A DNA stretch of 64,000 nucleotides from NCBI RefSeq assembly GCF_030936135.1, contig NC_082605.1:19488261-19552260 (forward strand), given 5' to 3'. A program made the translations under genes and the position numbers. The notes below the pieces were generated by a model. That model made no database searches, was not told where the DNA came from, and saw only the letters and a program-made list of their open reading frames with translations. Positions 1-10,000 of the stretch are shown piece by piece. Each line of letters starts with the position of its first letter. Position 1 is the stretch's first letter. The DNA comes from Gavia stellata. Taxonomy: Eukaryota; Chordata; Aves; Gaviiformes; Gaviidae.

Positions 1-2222
1 CATCAAATACTCCAGTACCCTTTTTTCCCCTTCTGCGGGTCACTTTTAGTAGTACGTAACTACAAAGTTAAACTCTCAAGAGACTTACTCGAATAGTTCA
101 AAATCAGCTTACTGAAGCAATTTTCTAACGTAAGATCATTGCCTACACAGCACCGCCTTTCCTTAACACAGTGCACTTCCCTTTTTACACAGGAGCTCCA
201 CTCAATATATATGAACGATTATGTTCTACGTTAATACAAAACTAAGCCTCTAATAAAAGACCTTTGCCAATCCTGAGTATGAAAGGTTGTGTCATCACTG
301 ATAAGGAGTGTTATTTGCTTCCTCCTATGAAGTAACACGAAGAAAGCTTGTATCAATAACTGCTGTGGCGTAATGTTTCGAATTTATTATTACTTCCTGG
401 TGACTCATCTCAAAATAAAAGGAAAATGTAGGGAAAACATCTAGACAGCGAATACCTTTATCCACACAGAATTCAGAAGGTGGACAACACAGTATGTCCA
501 TAGTAATTTTATCTTATAGGCAATTATTTTGCAAAAGATTTGCAATAACAGGGAAAAACTTCAATAAAGCACAGGAATAAATACATCATAATTTGCCTAT
601 ATTTTGATTGCAGACTGAACTTATGCCTGGTTAACTGTTGACTTTAGGTAAGTTAACTTAGTGTATTGGCAGTTAAATAAGATCTAAAAAAATTATTTGC
701 ATTCATAAGGGTCTTCCGATCTCTGACTTGCACTTTAGTAGCTCCCCCAGCTTTCACAATAATGTGAAAATACACATATTTCACATAATGTGAAATACTG
801 TGAATAAGTACAACACTCCCACCGCTGAACCCTGGGCTCATCTGTTGTATACCAGTTTTCAGAATGTGCATTAAGCACTGACTTAAGCAAATAAAATGGG
901 TCAATATACATCACAGTAATTGCTTCTATGGGTTGTATTATAATTTTTAACTTTTCTGGAAACAAGTGCAGAAGCTATGCTTGGTGACATTAAGAACAAC
1001 TTTTTTTATTCTTTTATATAGTCCATCTAAACAGCCATTAAGCAGCAGTACTCCTTTTCTGTTTAGATGTGTATTCTCCTTTATAAGGGATAAAATGGTA
1101 CGATCTAGTTTCACTTTTGCAGTTATACTATAGGTTGGTTTTTACAGGGTTGGACATTGTGGTGATCTGAAAGACATCAATAAGTCAAACTGTGATTTTA
1201 TGTTTAATTTCAGAGACGGCTTTTTTAAGCGTTTATTTTTGTGTTGTTACAGCATTACCAGGTATATGTATTTGAGTTTAACAAAATCCTTACTTCACCA
1301 AATTAATTTTAAATCTTGTTTATAATATCAGAGCACCACAGTCTTTATGTTGCTTTAGGCCCAGACTTTTTCCTGCCGCCATCACATCTCCAGAGCTCCA
1401 TGCTTTTGAGGGACTTGGCATGCACCCCCCAGTCCAACATGCCCAAGGATTTTTGTGACCCTCACCCCAACACACATACATGCACTGCCTGTGAGTCCAT
1501 CGCTCAGGCAGGCAAGTCTGCTCTGTGGTATTTGGGAAGAGGGCCACAAGCAGATGAAAGGGAATAGTTAGGGGATGGAAGCAGATGAGGTTAAAGATTG
1601 CTGAGCATTAGTTTTCAAGGCCATTAAGACAGCTGCATAGAATTTAGGGTTTTAACAAGCAGAAACAATTGTTCTGTAGCCTGATTTTTTAATTTTCAGC
1701 CAAAATTTAGTCACCTGCTTCTAGCCTAGAGGCCCTCCCCAGGTCCCTGACCGGCAACGCAGCTTCTTCCAATCCTGTCACAAAGCTCTCCAGCACACCA
1801 GCCTTTACTCATGCCAAGCTCCAAGCCCGCAACTCCCATCCCCACTCCGGGTGAGCCCCTTGGTCCTCTCCCCAGGAGATTCCTCTTCCCCAGTCCTTGC
1901 TGTTCCAAGCGCCCTTTCGCGTTCCCCCTCTCACACTGACCCACCTAACACCTTTCCTCCGGCTCCCTCCTCCCGCCCCAGCCCTGGACTGCGCCATCCC
2001 CACCCCTCTCCGCCCGCCGGGCCCCGGGCCGCTCACGCATGGTCGCCCCTACCAGCGCCTCTCCAGCGGGCCCCGCAGCCTTGAGCTAACCCGCAGCCTC
2101 CTCCCAGCCCACACCTCTCCTGCGGGGCTGCGGCTCGCCCTGACCTATCAGCCGCCCCTCAGCAAGCGCTGCCTGCCCCTGCCCCGGGCCGGGAGCCCGC
2201 TCGCCCGCAGCCCCGCACTAAC
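1..2222 (-). other. UBA3: UBA3 intron 2, 5' part, running off the left edge
   Basis: Minus-strand intron following UBA3 coding exon 2. The donor at 2222-2221 reads gttagt. I looked for the next UBA3 exon (the segment before the adenylation domain, followed by the GxGGxG nucleotide-binding loop) and did not find it, so it lies left of the window. About 1740-2220 is C-rich and CpG-containing, part of the promoter island. About 1-1700 is AT-rich with nothing I can call. Open frames inside 650-970 and 1316-1567 look like chance. Confidence 0.75.
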
Positions 2223-2264
2223 CCATCCGCCAGCAGCTCCTCTAGCCTCCTTCTTTTCTTCTCC
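2223..2264 (-). CDS. UBA3: UBA3 coding exon 2, 42-nt cassette
   Basis: Forty-two in-phase nucleotides with acceptor tttttag-type at 2266-2265 and donor gttagt at 2222. The exon encodes a basic/acidic helix-like segment EKKRRRLEELLAD. It is a multiple of three, so skipping keeps frame. In human UBA3 I recall an isoform lacking residues 8-21, the same segment. Confidence 0.85.
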
Positions 2265-2420
2265 CTAAAAGAGAGAGAATAAAAGAAGGGTCAGTATCGC
2301 GCTACAGAGACCGGGGAGGAGGGAGAGGGGACCCCGGGGCCCACCCGTCCCCGGGAAGCGGGGGAAGGGGCGGCCGAGCACACACATACAGGGCACTTAC
2401 GGTTCCTCACCATCCGCCAT
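2223..2420 (-). CDS. UBA3: UBA3, NEDD8-activating enzyme E1 catalytic subunit, N-terminal end (partial, 2 exons)
   Basis: UBA3 pairs with NAE1 to adenylate NEDD8 and pass it to UBE2M, so it starts cullin neddylation in nucleus and cytosol. Exon 1 (2420-2401) reads MADGEEP, the N-terminus I recall for human UBA3, with the last codon split. The donor is gtaagt. Exon 2 (2264-2223, 42 nt) continues EKKRRRLEELLADG, close to the human EKKRRRIEELLAEK, and starts after a ttttag acceptor. The phases fit: 2 nt + 1 nt at the first junction, 2 nt left at the second. The adenylation, catalytic-cysteine and ubiquitin-fold domains are outside the window. The divergent neighbour is ARL6IP5, with 1.5 kb between start codons. 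Identification rests on about 21 residues plus synteny. Confidence 0.85.
2401..2420 (-). CDS. UBA3: UBA3 coding exon 1
   Basis: Twenty coding nucleotides from the ATG at 2420-2418 to the donor gtaagt beginning at 2400. The encoded MADGEEP matches the conserved UBA3 start. The start codon lies inside a YY1-like motif, as in many housekeeping genes. Confidence 0.85.
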
Positions 2421-2424
2421 ATTT
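2414..2424 (-). promoter_or_regulatory. YY1-like motif overlapping the UBA3 start codon
   Basis: On the minus strand the sequence AAATATGGCGG resembles the YY1 consensus AANATGGCGGC and contains the UBA3 ATG itself. This placement just inside the transcript is typical of YY1 sites. The last base of the consensus is not matched. Confidence 0.5.
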
Positions 2425-2432
2425 CCCTCTGC

Positions 2433-2450
2433 TTCCCACAATGCCCCGCG
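2433..2450 (+). promoter_or_regulatory. ZNF143/SBS-type motif at the UBA3 promoter
   Basis: The sequence TTCCCACAATGCCCCGCG fits the long ZNF143 (SBS) consensus CCCANAATGCNNYGCG. It lies 13 bp upstream of the UBA3 start codon. Such sites mark bidirectional housekeeping promoters. The motif match is direct; factor binding is inferred. Confidence 0.6.
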
Positions 2451-3913
2451 GCGCCTCTATGGGCGGTGCTTTGCCAGAGCGCCGCCACGGTTGCAGGCCT
2501 ATAGAGATGGGGCGGGGGGGATAGAGCGCCGGCCAGGCGAGCCGCCCGGGGCGCTAATCTCCATGGCAACGAGGCGGGACACCCGCTCCCCCCAAGCCCC
2601 GAAGCAGAGGGCGGGGAGCCACAGCCACACCGGCGCCGCCAGTCTCCCCGCCCGGGCCGCGCTGCGGGGGAGAGCCCGGGCTGGAGCGCCCTCATGGAGT
2701 CCCAAGCGGAGTGCCGGGGCTTGGCGGCGCGGAGCAGCCCCGGCCCGCGGAGGGGACTTGTGCCGCCTCCCTCCCTCGCCCCGAAGCGCCTGGCCCCGGG
2801 CAGCCGAGGGCTCTCCCTGCGCCCACCACCTCCCTGATGCTTCCCGGGAGCCTCGGACGGCATCCTCAGGGACAAAGCGTGTGGTGATCGGGGCGCTTTA
2901 AAGCCTACGGGATGAGTAGAGACGAAACGTGGTGGGATTAGCCTCAGGCCGGTCGCTGCCCGCCAGCCGGCTGGCTCCTCCACCTGAGCTGTGTTTTTTG
3001 TCTTAGCAGCACTCCCCGGGCAGAGGCCGGCCTGGCCGTGCCCGCGGGCAGTCCTGGGACCACACTAAACCAGCTTCTACACGCAGGAGCCTTCGCTTCA
3101 AAACTAACACAAGGGACGGCGTCTAAACGCAGAGCGGGAAGCAGAAGAGCAGGGGTTACGAGGGTTGCACTTCAGGCCTCACACTCCTAAACTTTAGGGC
3201 TCTAAATCCTTCACAGACCGACCTGTGAGAAGCAGCTGCCAACCTCCGGTGTTGCGGTCACGCTTGGCTTATTGCTAGCCTCCATTTTGAGGACTTCGTT
3301 GCCCGGCATGGCGGTGCAGCAGGCCCGGGGCGTTGTGCGATGCACGCACGGACAGTGTGTGCTCGAGCTGCAGGGGATGAAGCGTGAAAGCCCTGAAAGA
3401 GCAACCGTTCTCACAGGGGCTGCTGGGGTTCGAACCACTGTGGCTGCTGGCACCGGCCTTCCCCTCCGAAGCTGGAGGGTTTGGGGCGCAATGTCTTCCC
3501 TGCGATGGCTCGACATCCCCCTGGTGCCTCCTTGGCTGAGGCCGCTGCTTCGTGGCCCCCTCCACAATCAGGCCCTGATACCCCAGAGGATGCGAACAGG
3601 ATTCGCCACGTGAATATCAAACATACGTCATCTTTCGCTGGAGAAATAACGAATATATGGCGACTACTGACAGCAGCAGCAGCGCTACGCCCCCGTCGGC
3701 TGCTTTTCCCGGGCGTGTGCAGGGCAGCGCGGCGTGACACACGCCTGTCGCTTGTGCTGCTGCCCGGTTCTTCACTGCTTCAGCAGCGTTCGCCCCCCGC
3801 GGCGAGAAGCGCCGGGCGGCGGCGGTGCCGGGGCCGCCGGCCGGGAGCCGCCCCGGGGCGGTGCCGCGGCGCTCTTAGGCCTGCGCGGCGGCGGGGCGGG
3901 GGCGGCGGCAGCC

Positions 3914-4089
3914 ATGGAGGTGCAGGTGGCGCCGCTGCGGGCCTGGGACGACTTCTTCCCCGGCTCGGACCGCTTCGCCCGGCCCGACTTCAAGGACATC
4001 TCGAAATGGAACAACCGGGTGGTCAGCAACCTCCTCTACTACCAGACCAACTACCTGATGGTGGCCGCCGCCGTCGTCTCCATCGTGGG
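3914..4089 (+). CDS. ARL6IP5: ARL6IP5 coding exon 1
   Basis: Fifty-eight codons plus two nucleotides of a glycine codon. The donor gtcagt at 4090 is not the strongest form but gives the correct phase. An open frame continues upstream for about 60 codons without an ATG, so the ATG at 3914 is the start. Confidence 0.96.
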
Positions 4090-7000
4090 GTCAGTGCGTG
4101 GGCCTCGCTCTCCCAACGACAGCGGGCGGCCGGGGAGGGGCCGGGGGGCGGTGGGCCCGGGCGGGACCCGTTCCCCGGGGGGGACCCGTTCCCCGGGGGG
4201 GACCCGTTCCCCGGGCGGGCGGCGCTGCGCCTCGGCCCGATGCCAGGGGAAAGGGTCCGGCCGGGCCCCGAGCGCTGCGCGGCCGGATGGGATGTTGGGC
4301 GTGCAGGGGTAGAGAAGCTGCTTTTCTCTGCCTCGCCTTAAACCTCTGATTTCCCTCGTGTCGCTTAAAAAATTAAGGCCTGGTTACAGCCTCCCTTGTG
4401 GAGGGGGGGCTTGTTAGGTTAGGAGTGGGGTTTAGGACTTACTTATTTATTGGTGGGGTCTGACAGATCTGAGGACTCCCTCTCATCTTCCTCTTCCACG
4501 GACTGCTCATCAAGCCCTTTTGCCCAGGGGAGAGGGCTCCGGGCACCCAGCTTGTCGGGGGGCACCGTGCGCCTGGCAGAAAGCAGTGATGGGTTTGTGT
4601 GCCGGATGTCGCCGCTCTCTGAATAACTGAGCTGCATCCTGCGCAGTGATCTGCGCTTCTTCACTAAATCTGTCCAGTGTGATTGAAGCTTATCTCAGCT
4701 TTAGCATTTTGAAGTAAAAAAAAAAAAAATATTAATTCTGCTCTCTGTTACAGTTCTAAGCTTATGTCCAGGGGATAGAGCAAGCCTTTCTTATTTCTGA
4801 GCTAGCTCATACTGAAAAACCTTTAATATAAAATAAATAAGGTACCCATTCGCTTCATTTTGGTGGGCAGGATTGAGACCTTTGAGGCAGGACCATCTGC
4901 TGTTATGATGTTCCGTCAGGCCCACCTTTTCTGAATAGAATTGGGAAATAACCTTATAATAACCTTATAATAATCTTTTGAGTCAAAGCTTATGTGACTC
5001 TTTGTCAAGTATTGCTCTAGGGTCTTTGGTCAGAAAGCTCTTAAGCAAGACATGCAGCAGAGGCTGATGATTAAGCTTTTAATATGGAAACTGGAATACT
5101 CTACTCTTCTCAGCAAACAATGCACAAACGCTTAAATTGGAGAATTGCCCAGCCACTAGGCCAGAGTGGTTTTGGCTGAAGTGTATCTTACCTTGTACAT
5201 TGCAGAGGCTTAAGATTCTTCCCCTAAATCCATTTTTGTTGTTGTTAAGCAGTCTGCATCTTGGTAGGACTTCTGAAGCTCTTGACCCAGTGTCTGAGGT
5301 GGTGAAGATTTTCTGCAGAGAGTTTTGGCTTGCACTCTGTGAAAGGAGGGGCTGTGAACCCTGTTTTTTCTTCTTGATGCATATGATGGTTAAAGGTTTG
5401 GCATAGGCTTTCTTCTTAATTTTGGTGGGGATATGTTGCAGTCAGTTCAATAGACTACTGGACTGGTAAAATGAGACTTCCATGGTCTTGCTGTTCTTAT
5501 ACCACCTTGGTCTAAACTTCTGTGTTCATCTTCCCTTGTTTGGCAATGTGATGCTGTAGCCAGCTCTAAATGAGTAAGTAAATCACCGTGGCCCTGGAAA
5601 GCAGGTTGACAGCTCTTTTCCCCAAGCAGGTGGAGAAAAAAATGTAAACAGTTTTGATATCTCTGGTTGGAAAACTGGCATGGCAGCAGCTTTTACTCAG
5701 TCTCCTAAATTCCTTCCTCCCCTTGAACTCTGATCTCCCTTCAGATCAAGGGTGATATATCTCCCACTTATTTCCCACTGTTTTGCTGGGGTGGGAGGTG
5801 GAGGAGGAAGAGAGCCCCAGGAGATAGAGATTAATATCAGAACTGCAATTCTAATATCTTAATGTTAAGTGGTAACCCTCTGAGCTGAAAACTTGTGGAT
5901 GAGGAACACCTAGAGTGGGATTTTGATCTCAAATATTATTTTTTTATTGCTTGTCTTAAAGCCTTTGGTATATGACAAATCTGATTCTTCTAACACTGAA
6001 GTAAAAAAGGATGGGAGAAGAGCTCTGAAGGAAACAGGATAACAATTCAATAGAGAAAAACTGTCCATTTCTGTTATTAAAAAGATTTTTCTCTTGGCCA
6101 GACTGTGGCTTTGGGAGAAAGGTAAAGAAAGTTCTCCTGATTAAATTTAAATTGATGACTAAGTTGTTGTCTTGCACTTCATTTTGTAATGGGCAGGAAT
6201 CCATGAGTGATAAATGATGAATCATGGCTTTTTAGGAACTCCAGGGCTGTATACAGGCTGAGGGGCAGGATTATTGAAACTGCTAATGAATGCAGTGGTC
6301 TTCCCATGATCAAAACTAAACTTAGCCCATGACCAACGCTACCGGTTCTTAAACCATCTAATGATACAGACAGACTTGTAATGCAGAGATAATATTTTCA
6401 GCTATTGTAGCGCTTGATTGCTGTGGTGGTGCTGGGCTGACGTGGAAATTGTAGCCTAGAGCTTTCTTGAAACTGGAAGTACAGCGCTTATTGCCACGGC
6501 TTCAGCTGACTGCCTCTTGTACAACAAAGTTGACATCTCCAGTCTTTTACCATCTTTCTGCAAGGCATGGAATAACCTTGCTGTGAGTGTAATGGAATCG
6601 TAATCGTTTCTGCATCATTTCCCGGCCTTCCACCCCCATTTGCCTTCTCTGATAGCTACTGTTACATGTAAATGATGTTTTGTGCTTTGCAACAATATAA
6701 ATTTTACTTTCAGCCTGCAGGACTAGGTAGAAAATAATAAATCGGTGAACAAGAAACTAAAACTACTTTAATTAATGTCATTCTACTAATACAGGCTGGT
6801 GGTAGCAGCCTTGCCTCCTCCACCCATCCCGCCCTGCAAATTCCTTTAAGAATGAAGTTGGACTAGTGTACTTTCTACTTTTTGTTTTCCTCCCCACCCC
6901 CAGCTCTTTTGCAGTAGACTGCTGATAAAAACCAAGAGCTTTACTAAATTAAATTGTGCCCTTTGTCACAGTTGTATAGCAACTGGACTGCCCATTCTTA

Positions 7001-10000
7001 ACCTGAGCCAGGGCCCTGTCATTGTGAGTGCTATACAGATATTTATTAAAATTAGTGCCTCCCACAACAGCTTGCAACTCTCCCTCAAACAATCAGTCTG
7101 ATTAATAAGTGGAACGTGTCTGTGCTTTCACCTACTCCAACAAGGCTTCTCTGCCTTGCATTTCAACCTTAACTACTTAAACTGATGTAATTTCTTCTAG
7201 GCTTTTGTTGCTGTGTACTTGCTAAAAATTAGTTTCTAAATCTGACAGTATTAAAAGGAGTACTGGATTTTGGAGTGCTGCATCAAAGAGTCTTCATTGT
7301 CTTCTGGCATAATGTCTTCCCTGCAGCCTGAGCTTCCATGTCTCTTTCCTTCACCACTTCTTCCTTAAAACATCTGCTGTCCACCTGCATAACCCCTAGC
7401 AATCAACTAGTGTGTGTCTTGTCTTTTTTTTTTTTCTTCCCCCAGACCACTACCTTAGCTGACATGCTTATAATGATTCCCTTGTGAAAACAAAGACTCC
7501 AGCATAGCAAAATGCTTAGTTTCTGTAATGCCTAATGAAAGGTCAAGAATGAGCGAGCAAAATACATTACTTTAAAACATAATGTTGCATAATAATGTTA
7601 GTACATAACTTTATAAAGGTCTGGCAGTTTTACAGAGAGGAATCTGTCTCCTGTTCTCAAAGCAATATAAGTGAGCAACAGTAAGTAAAGAAGCATTGCT
7701 AAATATGTGGATGCTGAGGGCTATCACCTGCAACAACATGCCATACGTAGTTTTATGTGCTATCTCTAGTTACAGCTATATAACCTCGCTAAAGCTAGAT
7801 GTATAGGGAGAGAGGAGGCAGAACTTGTTTAAAGTTGTTTAAATTAATACAAATGAGAAAGGAAGCATTTAAGTGCTCTAACCTGCCCACTGCTTGGAAC
7901 ATGATGGAGCAAAAGGCCTTCTAGAAGGGAATTTTCATGCTTATTTGATGTAATGGCCTAACGGAGTTGCTCAAAGTAAAAAGATGTTGTTCTCAATGAC
8001 TGGAAGTCTCCTACTCCATGCCTTTGTTCAGACTTGCCAGGTCACGTGCAAAAGAAACAGATGTGACAGCAACTGCTGAATAATCACCCTGAGACAGTCA
8101 TCTAACATGGAGGTGATTTAAGGATGGAGCTAGCTTGCTTTTGCTTTTTTTGTGCCCTGTCCTGTTTCTGGGCTCATGCTGCTGGGGGCTTCTTGTCTTG
8201 TACAAAGGATGCGTCTTGCCTCACTCTTTCTTCCCTGCGCTATAGCGGGATTTTGTATATTGCTCACCTCTCCTGCGAGAAGTCTGTGCACACGTGTGCA
8301 GATATGAAATAACCTGTCAGGAAGAGGTGATGTGGTAAGTTGCTGAAAGCAGAGCTCTTTGGGCTTTCCTGCACCTATGTGGGAAATCTAACCTGTCTTG
8401 TCCTGCATGTAGGGAAGAGTCTAGAAATACAAATCCAGTAAAAAAGAAATAATCTCATCTTAATCTGTTGTTGCTGGCCAGAGTTAGCTGCTTCGCTACC
8501 AGTACTTCTTCCCACACAACTGCACCCCCAGCTGCTGCATCTCTGCTGTGTTCTGATACTACTTCAACAAATACAAAGTGTCCCACAGTGCTACTTGGCA
8601 CAGGACAATGCTTGTGTCCCTGCAGCCAGGCAGGATGTTTCTCTTATTTTATTTATTTTTCCCATCTCTTTACTTTGTATCAAAGCAGATGATGAAGGAA
8701 AGGTAGTGTCTGAAGGGCAGCAGAGTATAATTTCAAGTCACCCTGGAACCCTGCTGGAACTGAATCTAGGTGACAGCTTTTCCTTGCCAGTTTGTCCCAG
8801 TTGTACTGGAGGTCACAGCATCCTACCAGAGCTGTACCTTGTCCGCCACAGAGAGCAGTGCAGAAGATCATCCAGCTATAGGCTACTCTGAGCTGTTAGC
8901 ACCCCAAATGCTATTTAGTCCTGCCATACCGACTCCTTTCAGGGTAGTGAGAGTTAGTGGTTTTCTTCTCCAACCCCAAAAGAGTTTTTCTTCCCCTAAG
9001 TTATCTGAACGGTGTAAACTCAAGTTACCACACCATTGCTGTGCTAATAGTTCCACGCATTACATTTTTAGGTGTTTGAGAGGTCTCATAAATCCCTGCT
9101 TAAGTGAATTATATTTAGAAAGTATCTTGTAACATACTTAATGGCTGGTCGCTTACCTTGTCTCTGCAGCTTTGAAAGACTTCAGCCTTCTTGCCTGAGC
9201 ATGAATTTGGTATATTGTGTTCTGATCTCTACATAAATAAGGCCAATATCAATGCTAGTGGTTCAACTGTAAGGCGACTTCTAAGGCTGTTGTACAGCTC
9301 TCTTTTTTTCCCCAGACACTGGTGTTCTAAAATAACATGTCCATGTTTTTTCCTTTTTAGTCTTTAGGTATTGTGTTACTGAGAGCAGTGTGCCAACAGA
9401 TCTGAGCAAAACTGCATAAGGAGGTCTGCCTTCCTGAAAAATGCTATTGCTGGAGAAGTTTCTATATACGAATTTCTAGGAGAATCATAGCGTTGTGAAT
9501 TACACTGTGGGTGAGTCAAGCAATAAACGGGAGCTTGGCATATGACACCCTATCCAGTACTGTAATCAACAGCATTGAAGTCTGTGGACACATGGCTGAT
9601 AATTTGAATACCAGTTTTTAGTGGCAACTGCTATCCCCATCTGTTTTTATGCGTCTCTGAATGACTTCACTTGATACTTATGTGCACTGTTTCCTTTTAC
9701 ACATTGGAATGCAGCCCACTTCAGAAAACATGTAATTCAAATAACTTTCCCTAGGAAAGTTGGATCTTTTGAATGCATTCTTTTTTTTCCCTTCACATCC
9801 CTTACAGCCAGTCAGTTACACAGAACCTGTGTAATACTGAAAGCAGTATAGAGCAGAGAAGTCTTTGGTCTTTTCCTTATAAATATAGAGGGATTGCTTT
9901 TCACCACCAGTTTCTGAAGTTGTAATGAGAGTAGAGGGAAGGGAAGATAAAGCTTTGAGAGTATTATTTACCAGGCACGTGGAAAACATAGTGCGGAGCT

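Larger units (their letters stand above)
1850..4320. promoter_or_regulatory. CpG island and bidirectional promoter of UBA3 (-) and ARL6IP5 (+)
   Basis: This region is GC-rich with frequent CpG and contains the first exons of both divergent genes. Start codons are at 2420 (minus) and 3914 (plus). No TATA box is evident next to either start, as usual for housekeeping genes. The 3000-3650 part is less CpG-dense and holds an E-box CACGTG (3607-3612) and a CRE-like TACGTCA (3624-3630). No transcription start can be fixed from sequence alone. The long open frames here (e.g. minus 2291-2983, plus 3481-4341) are by-products of high GC. Confidence 0.7.

Noticed and set aside
2291-2983. 230-codon minus-strand frame over the UBA3 promoter
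   Set aside because: Low-complexity Pro/Arg/Gly composition typical of CpG islands. UBA3 exon 1 lies in the same strand with proper splice sites.
3419-3440. tRNA T-arm-like GGTTCGAACC
   Set aside because: The flanking bases do not form a T-stem, and no A box or cloverleaf can be built on either strand.
3734-4312. Long plus-strand frame extending ARL6IP5 upstream
   Set aside because: It has no ATG (opens at GTG) and is explained by GC-rich CpG-island sequence. The known N-terminus starts at 3914.
9480-9500. 'agaatcatag' fragment resembling the ends of avian repeats
   Set aside because: Only a few bases match and there is no flanking element structure.
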